Shown here: positions 26,744 through 36,030 of the stretch, piece after piece | How the letters are laid out: each line of letters opens with the position of its first letter | Numbering within the stretch: position 1 is the stretch's first letter | NCBI RefSeq assembly: GCF_039539345.1 | Contig: NZ_BAABCY010000065.1 | Span: 5,046-69,045, forward strand | Direction: 5' to 3' | From: Snuella lapsa | GTDB lineage: Bacteria > Bacteroidota > Bacteroidia > Flavobacteriales > Flavobacteriaceae | DNA length: 64,000 nt | Notes under the pieces: model-generated | The model's database searches: none | What the model saw: the letters and a program-made list of their open reading frames with translations, nothing else | What the model was told of the DNA's origin: nothing | Program-made: the position numbers and the translations under genes

Positions 26744-29700
26744 TTAAACTAGCACTTTAGCATTATTAAGCAACTCCCTTACTTCTGTTTTACAACTTCC
26801 ACATCCCAAACCAGCGCCAGTAGTGTTGCATAGCTCTGTAAAATTAGTACATCCACTATCAATAGCTTGCTGTATATTCCCAGCACCAACCTGGCTACAC
26901 GAGCAGACCAACTTACCAAGTACCGGTTTGTTATTAGAAGTACCACGCAACAAAGTATTCCGCTTATCAGACATCTCTATTTTACTCTCAATCATGGTCT
27001 TAAATTCGGCAAACTCATTTTTGTCACCCATTAATACAGCTCCAATCAACAAATCATCCTTAACAATACATTTTTTGTAATAACGCTTAGAAATATCCAT
27101 AAAAATAACCTCCTCATAACTTGCATCATTTTCGGGTACATTAATATCCCCTATACTGCATAAATTAAGATCGTTGAATTTTAAAATATTCATCAATACC
27201 GAACCATGATACGAACAACTAATGTCGCCCGCTATAAAATTAGCCAAAATAGCAGCCTGTTCTTCCGCCGCAGAAGTAATACCAAACAATTGGTTGTTAT
27301 ATTCGGCTATTTCGCCTATTGCAAAAATATCGGGATTCGAGGATTGCAAATGCTGATTCACTTTTACACCACGACCACAAAGGATGCCATTCTCCCTGGC
27401 TATTTCCACATTAGGTATGGTTCCTATAGCATAAACAATAGCATTAGCCGTTATAAACTTGCCACTCTTTAAAGTAATATTAAGTTCGCCAGTATCGTCA
27501 TCATCAAACACGGTACTCACCTCATTATCAAAATAAATCTGGATACCGCGTTCCTGAACATCCAAAGCAAGCAACTTACTCGATACTTTATCCAACTGAC
27601 GCTCCATAAGTCGTGATGCCCGTTGTATAATAGTTACTTTAACTTGCTTATGCTTAAGAGCTGCTGCTAACTCCAAGCCCAACAAGCCACCTCCAACAAT
27701 CACAACATGCTGCTGATCGGCTGGTAAGTTGGTAGCCTCCAAATAGGCCTTAAAGCGATCGGCATCCTCTTTATTACGCATGGTAAAGCGACCCAGCAAA
27801 TCTATTTGAACATCTTTAGGAATAAATGCACGACTCCCAGTAGCCAAAATCAATTTATCGAAGCTATGTATTTCGCCATGGCTATCGGTAACTTCCTTTA
27901 ACTTGGTATCTATCTTGGTAATATATGTTTTAGAATGCGTATAAACATCCAATTTATTTAATTCACCTTGCTTTATTTTTAACAACTGCTCCCAACTTAA
28001 TTCTTCAGTAACATATTCTGGTAACAAGACTCTGTTATAAAATAAATTGGATTCCTTTGAAAACACATGGATTTCATCTTGCTCATTGTGTTCCCTATAA
28101 TTCTGAATAAACCGAAACGATGAAGCACCAGCACCTACAATAATTATTTTTTCAATCGGCTTTTTATATTTTGACACAGAAACCGTTGTGAATTTAAAAT
28201 CGGGTTCTTTCGATTGCGGATCAACGTGGGTATTTGTTAAATTATTAGCGCGGTTTAAATCGCTTTGAAGTTGTTTTCCCCAATGCATGGGTAGGAATAC
28301 CACGCCTTTCTTTATGGCATCCGTTACTTTTGCCCGCACCCGCACAACACCATTTTTACTTTTTATTTCCGTTATATCCCCATCCTTTACTTTATTTAAA
28401 TAAGCATCAACTGGATTGATCTCCAAAACAGGAGTGGGATAATGTGTTTTTAACCTAGATACCTTCCCTGTACGTGTCATGGTATGCCACTGATCACGAA
28501 CACGGCCTGTTGTTAGTATAAGCGGAAAGTCTTCAGTTGGCATCTCCGAAGTATTCAATACCTGATCTGGCACATTGAATACTGCCTTTTGTGATGGTGT
28601 ATAAAACTTTTTGTCGGCAAACAATCTTGAAGTTCCTGAGTGCCTGTATTCTGGAACTGGCCACTGAAACGTCCCTTCATTTTTTAAGCGATCGTAATTT
28701 AAATAAGATACATCAATATTAGTGCCTTTGGTCATTTCGCAGTACTCATCGTAAATTTCTTCTGCGCTGTTGTAGTTAAATCCACGAAAGCCCATACGCT
28801 GTGCAAAATCACAAAATATTTCAACATCTGGGCGTGCTTCTCCGGGAGCATTAACTGCTTTGGGTAAGTATGAAATACGCCGTTCAGAATTCGTCATAGT
28901 ACCTTCCTTTTCTAACCATCCGGCTGCTGGCAATACCAAATCCGCATAAGCCACAGTATCCGATCGATGGGAAATATCCTGGACCACTACAAATTTAGCT
29001 TGCTTTAAAGCTTTTTCAATACGATGTGTATTTGGTAAACTCACCAACGGATTTGTACAAGCAATCCAAACGGCCTTTAATTTTCCACTCTCAAGAGCTT
29101 CAAACATTTCGGTAGCCGTATATCCCGGTTTGTCAGAAATACGATCCACTCCCCAAAACTGAGCCACCTCACGACGGTGCTCCTCATTCTGTAAATCTTT
29201 GTGAACAGCTAATAAATTAGCCATACCCCCTACTTCACGACCTCCCATAGCATTGGGCTGTCCGGTCAAAGAAAAGGGACCAGAACCTGGTTTGCCCACC
29301 TGACCGGTAATTAGCGATAAATTCAACAACGCCAAGTTTTTATTAACACCAACCACACTTTGGTTAAGCCCCATGGCCCACATGCTTATAAAACCTTTTG
29401 ACAACCCAATAATATCTGCAGCCTTCCTAATATCTTTTTCCGGGACGCCACATAACTTAGAAGCCTTCTTTACCGAAACAGAAAAGATTTGTTCCTTGTA
29501 ATCCTTAAACCCTTCAGTATGATTCTTTATAAAGTCATCATCAATCAATCCCCGCTCAAATAAACGTCTGCCAATAGCATTGTAAAGTATAATATCCGTA
29601 CCTGGAAGCAATTGCAAATGCAGATCGGCAAAATTGGCAGAATCCGTTTTTCGGGGATCGACCACTATAATTTGAACGTCTGGATTTTGTTCTTTATGCT

Positions 29701-30265
29701 TTTCTATACGTCTAAAAAGGATAGGATGGCACCAGGCAGGGTTAGCACCTGTTATAAGGAAACAATCGGCCAATTCGATGTCTTCATATGAAGTTGGCAC
29801 GCTGTCTTCTCCAAACGTTTTTTTATAACCAACAACTGCCGAACTCATACATAATCTTGAATTCGTATCGATGTTATTAGTTCCCAAAAAGCCCTTAGTA
29901 AGCTTATTGGCTATATAATATTCCTCTGTTAAACTTTGACCGGATACGTAAAAACCAACACTATCGGGACCATACTTTTTAATAACAGATTTAAAAACGC
30001 TACTAGCCCTATCCAAAGCAGCATCCCAACTCACACGTTCACGTGGGTGTGACCGACTCCAACGCATTTCCGGGTATAGAATTCTATCAGAAATATCATT
30101 TACCACATAGTGCAAGTTCATTCCCTTGGAACAAAGCATTCCTTTGTTTACCGGGTGGTCTTTATCGCCTTCAACAAAAATCTTATTATTAATGTCTTTT
30201 TTGACAACAATTCCACAACCTACCCCACAGTACGAACAAGTCGTTTTAACCTCATTATTAAACAT
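26744..30265 (-). CDS. nasA: assimilatory nitrate reductase fused to FAD/NAD(P) and BFD [2Fe-2S] domains
   Basis: 1173 aa. The N-terminal molybdopterin oxidoreductase part has a [4Fe-4S] site (Cys10, 13, 17, 45), a NapA/NasA-like core (TGQPNAMGGREVG) and a molybdopterin-dinucleotide domain (about 575-690). From about 705 follows a NirB-like FAD/NAD(P) oxidoreductase (IIIVGAGASSF, then VVIVGGGLLGLELA). The C-terminus is a BFD-like [2Fe-2S] domain with Cys1121, 1123, 1155 and 1158. It reduces nitrate to nitrite in the cytoplasm. Usual bacteria split catalytic and electron-transfer parts (NasA/NasB); here they are one chain. It follows narK after 127 bases and probably shares its promoter. Confidence 0.93.
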   Translation of the reverse strand: MFNNEVKTTCSYCGVGCGIVVKKDINNKIFVEGDKDHPVNKGMLCSKGMNLHYVVNDISDRILYPEMRWSRSHPRERVSWDAALDRASSVFKSVIKKYGPDSVGFYVSGQSLTEEYYIANKLTKGFLGTNNIDTNSRLCMSSAVVGYKKTFGEDSVPTSYEDIELADCFLITGANPAWCHPILFRRIEKHKEQNPDVQIIVVDPRKTDSANFADLHLQLLPGTDIILYNAIGRRLFERGLIDDDFIKNHTEGFKDYKEQIFSVSVKKASKLCGVPEKDIRKAADIIGLSKGFISMWAMGLNQSVVGVNKNLALLNLSLITGQVGKPGSGPFSLTGQPNAMGGREVGGMANLLAVHKDLQNEEHRREVAQFWGVDRISDKPGYTATEMFEALESGKLKAVWIACTNPLVSLPNTHRIEKALKQAKFVVVQDISHRSDTVAYADLVLPAAGWLEKEGTMTNSERRISYLPKAVNAPGEARPDVEIFCDFAQRMGFRGFNYNSAEEIYDEYCEMTKGTNIDVSYLNYDRLKNEGTFQWPVPEYRHSGTSRLFADKKFYTPSQKAVFNVPDQVLNTSEMPTEDFPLILTTGRVRDQWHTMTRTGKVSRLKTHYPTPVLEINPVDAYLNKVKDGDITEIKSKNGVVRVRAKVTDAIKKGVVFLPMHWGKQLQSDLNRANNLTNTHVDPQSKEPDFKFTTVSVSKYKKPIEKIIIVGAGASSFRFIQNYREHNEQDEIHVFSKESNLFYNRVLLPEYVTEELSWEQLLKIKQGELNKLDVYTHSKTYITKIDTKLKEVTDSHGEIHSFDKLILATGSRAFIPKDVQIDLLGRFTMRNKEDADRFKAYLEATNLPADQQHVVIVGGGLLGLELAAALKHKQVKVTIIQRASRLMERQLDKVSSKLLALDVQERGIQIYFDNEVSTVFDDDDTGELNITLKSGKFITANAIVYAIGTIPNVEIARENGILCGRGVKVNQHLQSSNPDIFAIGEIAEYNNQLFGITSAAEEQAAILANFIAGDISCSYHGSVLMNILKFNDLNLCSIGDINVPENDASYEEVIFMDISKRYYKKCIVKDDLLIGAVLMGDKNEFAEFKTMIESKIEMSDKRNTLLRGTSNNKPVLGKLVCSCSQVGAGNIQQAIDSGCTNFTELCNTTGAGLGCGSCKTEVRELLNNAKVLV

Positions 30266-30392
30266 TTACACTTGCGTTTTATACGAATTAAAAAAAATTA
30301 ACAACACCAAACAAGAGCAGGTATTTATTATTCCCAATACCTTAAAAAAGAACCGTTAAATCTCTAAATTGGCAAAAAACGGCACTTAATAA

Positions 30393-31814
30393 TTAGCTTT
30401 TTACAGGAACCAATGCTCCAACAGATTGTTTTAACTCCATCTTGGCCACTTTTTCATCCTTACTAGAAAACCGAATAGCCAATGCCACCATACCAGTCAT
30501 TACCACTATAATACCTATTATAAAATATCCTTGCGAAACAGCATCCGAAGCTGCTGCTGCCTGTGCAGTATTTATAGCATCCTCGCCCAAACCTTGACTA
30601 GCAGTTATTGCTGCTTTCTCTGCTATTGCCGATTTCGATTTAAGTAGTAAAGCCGCTAAAAAAGCCCCTACGTTACCCCCTGCCCCTACAATACCAGATA
30701 CGGCTCCTATTGCTTTCTTATTTATAAATGGCACTACTGAAAATGTAGCACCTTCGGCCATTTGCACCGACAAACTAAACAAAATCAAAAATACGATCCC
30801 TAGTACAATACTGCTTGTCGTAGAAAAAGTAACCAGTATAATACCCTGTAGTGTTAACATAAAAGATAAAAACAAGACACGCCCTCGCAAACCTTTTAGC
30901 TTGCCAAACTTATCACCAAAAAAGCCCCCTAATGTTCTTGCAAAAATATTCATTAGGGCAAAAGATAATACAATGTTACCTGCTGTAATGCGCTCTAAAT
31001 GAAACGTATTTTGTAAGTAATCATCCATCGTACCGTATACGGTAAGTTCTATCCCGAAGCAAGACGCATAGACCAAAAACAGAATCCATATTCTGTAATC
31101 GGTTATAACCTCCATAAACTTTATTTGCGTCTTTTTTACAACAACCGCTTCCCCCGCGGTTCTTAGTTCTTTAAAGTTACCCTCTGGTGTATCCTGTGTA
31201 AAAAAGTAATACACCAATCCCATTAAAAAACATATCACACCTGCAATCACCATCGCATAACGCCACGCTTCCGATTCTGCAACACCAAAACCTACAACAG
31301 CCGCCGCAATTAAAGGCATTCCCAATCGGTTAGCGCCTCCTCCCAAATTCCCCCATCCCGCAGAAGTTGCATTAGCGGTTCCTACTACATTAGGAGCAAA
31401 CATTAATGACGTGTGTACTTGTGTTATAACAAATGAAGCCCCTATAAAACCAATAAACAACCTACATATTAAAAATTGAAGTGGCGTTTGTACCAAGCCA
31501 CATAAAACAACCGGGATAGCCCCAAGCATTAAAAGAAACGTATAACACAAACGAGGACCATATTTGTCGCATAATTTACCTATAAGCAAACGTGCGAAAA
31601 CAGTTCCCGAAACTGCTAATATAATCGAGTTCCACTTTTGGTCGGGCGTTAATCCCAAATCCTTAACCACATCAGGCATAAAGGGCACTATACCAAACCA
31701 TGCGAAAAAACACATGAAAAATGAAATAGACGTAATCCAAAATGTACGTATCGGAATCGCTTTAAAATCCAGTAAATTTAGTTTTGTTGCCTTGGTTGCA
31801 CTTAGATTTGTCAT
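30393..31814 (-). CDS. narK: nitrate/nitrite MFS transporter (NNP family)
   Basis: 473 aa with about 12 membrane helices. The NNP signatures are present: GWGNLGGGANRLG in the middle and GIVGAGGNVGAFLAALL near residue 380, plus the GTVFARLLIGKLCDKYGPR MFS loop. It brings nitrate in for the fused reductase next door. It is the first gene of the narK-nasA-rubredoxin unit; a TACGTA-TAnnTTTG promoter lies directly upstream and the leader is very short (about 15 nt). Confidence 0.95.
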   Translation of the reverse strand: MTNLSATKATKLNLLDFKAIPIRTFWITSISFFMCFFAWFGIVPFMPDVVKDLGLTPDQKWNSIILAVSGTVFARLLIGKLCDKYGPRLCYTFLLMLGAIPVVLCGLVQTPLQFLICRLFIGFIGASFVITQVHTSLMFAPNVVGTANATSAGWGNLGGGANRLGMPLIAAAVVGFGVAESEAWRYAMVIAGVICFLMGLVYYFFTQDTPEGNFKELRTAGEAVVVKKTQIKFMEVITDYRIWILFLVYASCFGIELTVYGTMDDYLQNTFHLERITAGNIVLSFALMNIFARTLGGFFGDKFGKLKGLRGRVLFLSFMLTLQGIILVTFSTTSSIVLGIVFLILFSLSVQMAEGATFSVVPFINKKAIGAVSGIVGAGGNVGAFLAALLLKSKSAIAEKAAITASQGLGEDAINTAQAAAASDAVSQGYFIIGIIVVMTGMVALAIRFSSKDEKVAKMELKQSVGALVPVKS

Positions 31815-31829
31815 AACTTATAAATTTTA

Positions 31830-31879
31830 TACGTACAAATCTAAGTATAAATACGTAACAAACACAATCCAAATACGTA
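31830..31879 (-). promoter_or_regulatory. narK promoter with three TACGTA boxes
   Basis: On the minus strand: TTTG (plus 31859-31862), TACGTA (31852-31857), 8 nt, then the -7 box TAGATTTG (31836-31843). Two more TACGTA palindromes lie at 31874-31879 and 31830-31835, so the three are spaced by exactly 22 bp, about two helical turns. The rest of the 466-base gap (31880-32280) shows nothing I can support. Confidence 0.65.
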
Positions 31880-32280
31880 TTCATTTAATAATTATAAATA
31901 TGATAATTATAAAAAGCCCCAATTAAGAATCCGTTAAAAAGACAGCCCCTAAACAGTAAAAAAAACACTTAATCTACCAACAACAACATTAACTAACCAT
32001 TTCTTTACTTAGCAAATAACACCCTACCAGTATTGATTTAAAATTGCTTGAATAAAGCGCAGCTATTTTTTACTTGGCGACAAAGAAAACACAAGTGTGA
32101 CAAAGTTACGGTTAAGCCCTATTTTACAGCACTCTCGTAAAAAGGCAAACTTTAGTAAGTAATTTTAATATTAGCAATAAGATTTCTAAGTTAACAGCCT
32201 GTATGTTATTTCAGAAGGAGCCAATAAAGTGAAACAACACACAAAAGCGCATAGTTTTAACTAAATTTGAGGTCTATAAA

Positions 32281-32943
32281 TCAAACCAACTGGTACTCTT
32301 TTGCCTTATCCATAAGCTCTTTAAGATTTTTTACATCCATTTTTTTCATCAAATTAAAACGATGTACCTCAGCCGTTCGCTTACTAATATTGAGTTCTTC
32401 GGCAATATCTTTATTGATCTTTAATTGAAGTACAAGCTCTAAAATTTGCTTTTCACGCTTGGTAAGGTGAAATGGTGCCTCAACACTAGGTTTAGGCGGA
32501 CTCACCCTACTTACATTACCACTTATAAAGTTATTCATAATAATAGACGAGATATCTCCTGTAAAATACTTACCACCAGAAGCCACTTTATTTAGCGCTT
32601 TAATAAATTCGTCTTTACTAGCCCCCTTTAACAAATAACCGTCTGCCCCCGCCTGAATAGCCTGTACTACATACTCTTCAGAATCATGCATAGAAAGCAC
32701 CAACGTCCGTACATCGTTATAGCTATTATTGATAGCCCTTACTACTTCAATGCCATTCATTTCGGGCATACGAATGTCTACAACCAAAACATGAGGCTTA
32801 TTGTTTTTAACAACTTCCAATGCTTCCTTTCCATTTGAAGCCTCGTCAATAACCTCAATACCCGATTGATCTTCTAAAAGTGCCTTAATACCATCCCTTA
32901 CCAGTTCGTGGTCATCTGCTAAAACTACATGAATAACATCCAT
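32281..32943 (-). CDS. NarL/FixJ-family response regulator
   Basis: 220 aa. Receiver domain with acidic pocket DD (10-11) and phospho-acceptor Asp56 in VVDIRMP. LuxR-type helix-turn-helix at about 157-215 (LTKREKQILELV...INKDIAEELNISKRTAEVHRFNLMKKM). The kinase gene lies just upstream (stop at 33149), so they form a two-component system. The intergenic DNA before this gene, and before narK and nirB, carries TACGTA boxes, which are the natural candidates for its binding site. Confidence 0.95.
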   Translation of the reverse strand: MDVIHVVLADDHELVRDGIKALLEDQSGIEVIDEASNGKEALEVVKNNKPHVLVVDIRMPEMNGIEVVRAINNSYNDVRTLVLSMHDSEEYVVQAIQAGADGYLLKGASKDEFIKALNKVASGGKYFTGDISSIIMNNFISGNVSRVSPPKPSVEAPFHLTKREKQILELVLQLKINKDIAEELNISKRTAEVHRFNLMKKMDVKNLKELMDKAKEYQLV

Positions 32944-33029
32944 AAATTATTGTTTAATAAACTATCTTTAGGTTGCCCCAGATAGTTATAAGAAAAATAC
33001 TTTTAATTTCGAGGCAAACTCAAAACAAT

Positions 33030-33090
33030 AAAGAATTTCTTGAAACGAACTATCCCCGACGCTGAGCGTCGAGGAATTCTTTTTGATTAA
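33030..33090. repeat. palindromic interspersed repeat, short copy (copy 2)
   Basis: AAAGAATTTCTTGAAACGAA... to ...GAGGAATTCTTTTTGATTAA. The ends are inverted (AAAGAATTYCTYG). A perfect inner hairpin GACGC-TGA-GCGTC sits in the middle. The borders match copy 1 at 11658-11832 and, more loosely, copy 3 at 45723. It lies 59 bases past the stop of the kinase gene, inside the presumed leader of the regulator gene. Confidence 0.7.
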
Positions 33091-33112
33091 AACCCCGATT
33101 ATCGCGTAAGTA

Positions 33113-33144
33113 CAAAACTACTGAATTTTACGTAATACTACGTA
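33113..33144 (-). promoter_or_regulatory. response-regulator promoter with two TACGTA boxes
   Basis: Minus strand: TACGTA (33139-33144), 4 nt, TACGTA (33129-33134), 8 nt, TAGTTTTG (33113-33120). The 8-nt spacing between TACGTA and the TAnnTTTG box equals that before narK and nirB. The start codon is about 160 nt downstream. Confidence 0.55.
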
Positions 33145-33148
33145 ACCC

Positions 33149-34960
33149 TTACAAAGGAATATTTAAAGTCACTCGTGTTCCTTTACCCGGCTCTGAACTA
33201 AGAAATAAACGCCCATTTATATAAGTAATGCGCTCTTGCATAAAGGTCATGCCCATTCCCCCATCACCATTTTTGACATGCTTTACTTTATCTGGGTCAA
33301 ACCCCTTACCATTATCATCAATCACAATACTCAACAAGTTTTCACTATGCGCCAGAGATACCAATATATGCGTGGAATCTGCATATTTTATAGCATTATT
33401 AATAGCTTCCTGCGTGATCCTGTATATGTTAATTTCCGTTAGGGAATCCAAACGTTGGTTAAAATTGGTCTTATTGTAAAACACAATTTGTTTTCCGGTA
33501 AGCTTAGATAACTCTTGCGTAAGCTTAGTAATAGCAGGGACAATACCATGATCGGTAAGCTCTGGAGGTGTTAAATTAAAGGTTGCCGTTCTTACCCCCT
33601 TAATAATATTGGTTGTCAATTCCTTTAAGTGATCAATCTTTGAAGCTGTTTTTTCAATATCCGAAATATCGATACTCTCCAGATTGTATTTTAACCCTGT
33701 AAGCATCTGTCCAATACCATCATGGACATCCTTTGCAATACGGTTTTGCTCCTTTTCCTGATTTTCAATAATCTTACTGGAAATGATCTTTTGCTGACTC
33801 ATTTTTTCCTCAAAACGCGTCTTGGTTAAGTGTTCAATTTCCAACTGAGCTTCTTTTCGCTCAGTAATCTCCGAAGCTATAATGAGTAACTCCGATGTAT
33901 CATCGGTGGGATTAAAAGGAATGATAGCCATTTCCAGCCAAATTCCTTCACCGTCCTTTGTGGTTGCTTTTACCTCGCCTTGCCAACCTGTTTTTTTATG
34001 CTTTGAAATCAAATCGTCTATAATCATCCGTTCATTTTCATGGATGGATAGGATTTCAGAAAAATTAGCACTTGCCTTAAATCTATTAAACTTAAAAAGC
34101 CGGGAAAATTTATTTCCCATATGCACGACACTTCCATTGGACAAAATACGAGCAAACAAAAGTGTTTCGTCCATAGCATGGCTCAAAGCACGCAATTCCT
34201 TAATGGATTTTTCCTTAGCCACACTTAGCACATCAGCATCATAAGCCATTTTCTTAGCTTTTTTTTCTGCAACAAGCAGCTCTGTCAAGGTCTGTTTTAC
34301 ACTCTTTGCTGTTGGCCAGAAAATAAAAAGAAATTCGAAAAGCAATATTAAAAGAGTTAGCGCTGTTAGCAATAGCTCTAAACGCCTTAACCAATTTACT
34401 TTTTCATCAGCTTCCCTATCATACTGGTTAACAATTTTATCCATTACAGACAAAAAATCAGCTTCAGTTTTCTTTATAGTGGTAATATCATCAACATAAG
34501 AACCAATTTTAAACGTCGGCCGTTCCTCAATCGTTTCAACAATACGTTTTGAAGCCTCGCTAATGGTTTTAAAGGATACATTCAGCCTTTTAAACAAATT
34601 AGTAACAACCACACTGTTATTACCAGGCAATCCTAAGCTATCATTTCCGCTTTGTAGCGACTCATGTGACACTTGCCACAAAGCCAGTGTTGCTTTAATG
34701 CTGTCCTTGATCCTTAAAGCTTTACCCAAATCATCTTCAGCTGCCAAAGAAACGATTTCCTTGGTTAGCTTCTGACTTAGCATACGCTGCCTTCCCGCTA
34801 CATTTATGACTGTTGAATCACTTTCTTGATCGCGCAAATGCTTTCTTATAAGCACTTGACTAACCACCACCGAAAGTGCAATAGTACTTAAGGCAATAAC
34901 ATATAAACGGCTTAACTTATCGAACGTTCGCTGATCTAAAGAATTCCCATTTTTACGCAT
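33149..34960 (-). CDS. nitrate-sensing hybrid-type (NarX-like) sensor histidine kinase
   Basis: 603 aa. TM1 is at about 18-38 and TM2 at about 195-216. The periplasmic loop begins with INVAGRQRMLSQ (52-63), the P-box of PilJ/NIT-type nitrate sensors. A PAS domain spans about 265-370, followed by a HisKA_3 dimerisation domain with the phospho-His413 in AKDVHDGIGQ, and a HATPase domain (NAIKYADSTH, DDNGKGFD). It should sense nitrate/nitrite outside the membrane and phosphorylate the regulator at 32281. It lies 14 bases after the DUF4202 gene. Confidence 0.92.
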   Translation of the reverse strand: MRKNGNSLDQRTFDKLSRLYVIALSTIALSVVVSQVLIRKHLRDQESDSTVINVAGRQRMLSQKLTKEIVSLAAEDDLGKALRIKDSIKATLALWQVSHESLQSGNDSLGLPGNNSVVVTNLFKRLNVSFKTISEASKRIVETIEERPTFKIGSYVDDITTIKKTEADFLSVMDKIVNQYDREADEKVNWLRRLELLLTALTLLILLFEFLFIFWPTAKSVKQTLTELLVAEKKAKKMAYDADVLSVAKEKSIKELRALSHAMDETLLFARILSNGSVVHMGNKFSRLFKFNRFKASANFSEILSIHENERMIIDDLISKHKKTGWQGEVKATTKDGEGIWLEMAIIPFNPTDDTSELLIIASEITERKEAQLEIEHLTKTRFEEKMSQQKIISSKIIENQEKEQNRIAKDVHDGIGQMLTGLKYNLESIDISDIEKTASKIDHLKELTTNIIKGVRTATFNLTPPELTDHGIVPAITKLTQELSKLTGKQIVFYNKTNFNQRLDSLTEINIYRITQEAINNAIKYADSTHILVSLAHSENLLSIVIDDNGKGFDPDKVKHVKNGDGGMGMTFMQERITYINGRLFLSSEPGKGTRVTLNIPL

Positions 34961-34974
34961 TGCCCTTTTACTTG

Positions 34975-35559
34975 TTAAGCGATAGCTTGTTTAATTAAAG
35001 ATAAATCTTTCTCCGAAAATTTAAGTTTTAAGGCAGCCTCATGGCCTGCTTCCGACATTTTCCCCCAGGTTTTCTTTAAAATATCGATCACCTTTTCGTC
35101 AACATGCTTAGCTGCAAACTCCTCGAAGTAATAATCAAGGAACACCAAACATATGACATCCTCTAAGGTTTGGCTCCCTTCATCTTTCTTAATCAGCTTT
35201 TTATTAATTAAAAAAGCAACACGCTCTATAAAGTCTTCCTCATACCCAACTTCTTTTAAAATCTCCGACGTTAAATCGGCATGCATTCTTTTAAGGGTCT
35301 CGCGCCATTTCAAATACCCAACGCGATCCATTGGATAGTCGTCCCTTGGTATTTTCCAACGACAAATATGCTGTGCCCTTGCCGCTATTTGAAGTGCTTC
35401 GGATGCATCTGGTTTAAACTGCAACAATTTTTGGGTCATGCGTTGCGAATACAACAGCTCTTTAGAAAAAGCAATGTCGTTCACCTGGTAAGTGTTAATA
35501 TCTTCTGAATTTTTATTATCTATTAATATAATAGCACTTTCAAATCGTGTTGGTTTCAT
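34975..35559 (-). CDS. DUF4202-family protein of the nitrate cluster
   Basis: 194 aa. It has the look of DUF4202, an all-helical HD-like family: AARAQHICRWKIPRDDYP around 65-80 contains the conserved His/Arg/Trp/Asp pattern. Proteins of this family recur beside assimilatory nitrate/nitrite genes; the reaction is not known. It sits between nirD (14 bases upstream) and the sensor kinase (14 bases downstream), so it is almost certainly co-transcribed. A small-molecule hydrolase or signalling role is a guess. Confidence 0.85.
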   Translation of the reverse strand: MKPTRFESAIILIDNKNSEDINTYQVNDIAFSKELLYSQRMTQKLLQFKPDASEALQIAARAQHICRWKIPRDDYPMDRVGYLKWRETLKRMHADLTSEILKEVGYEEDFIERVAFLINKKLIKKDEGSQTLEDVICLVFLDYYFEEFAAKHVDEKVIDILKKTWGKMSEAGHEAALKLKFSEKDLSLIKQAIA

Positions 35560-35573
35560 AATTCCGTTATTCG

Positions 35574-35951
35574 TTAATCTATAAAGCCAATATACACATT
35601 TCCATCTTTTATTTTAACAGGATAGGTTGCAATTTTCAGATCTTCTCCTCCTAAATTCGACCCGTCTTCCAAAGAGAAATTCTTTTTGTGCATAGGACAT
35701 GCAACCTTAGGCACACCATCCTTATCCCCTATCATCCCTAAGGACAAGACCATCTCCATTTTATGTGGACACAAATTCTGGCAGGCATACCACTTGTTGG
35801 TTCTGGTAAAATTATAAACAGCTATCTGCTTGGATTTGTACTTTATACAAGCTCCGCTGTTCTCCGGAAAATCGGATACCCCACCAACTTTAAACCATGT
35901 TTTCACACTATCCCCTCTTACTGTCTGGTATTGTTCAAGAATATTTTCCAT
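35574..35951 (-). CDS. nirD: nitrite reductase small subunit, Rieske-type
   Basis: 125 aa. Rieske-like fold with Cys61-Pro-His63 and Cys85-Pro-Met-His88, so the [2Fe-2S] ligands are intact, unlike enterobacterial NirD which lacks them. It partners NirB in NADH-dependent reduction of nitrite to ammonium in the cytoplasm. It lies after nirB across a 264-base gap filled by two 80-bp direct repeats. Confidence 0.95.
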   Translation of the reverse strand: MENILEQYQTVRGDSVKTWFKVGGVSDFPENSGACIKYKSKQIAVYNFTRTNKWYACQNLCPHKMEMVLSLGMIGDKDGVPKVACPMHKKNFSLEDGSNLGGEDLKIATYPVKIKDGNVYIGFID

Positions 35952-36030
35952 AATTATAATATGTTATTTCTAAATTATTTCTGGCCATTTTCACAAAGGC
36001 CAGGCTTTTCATTATATGCTTATATGTTAA

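Noticed and set aside
32196..32265. Tiny frames with a strong AGAAGGAG box (9-11 codons) in the narK-regulator gap
   Set aside because: Too short to support, with no conservation visible. The purine-rich box in AT-rich intergenic DNA is expected by chance.
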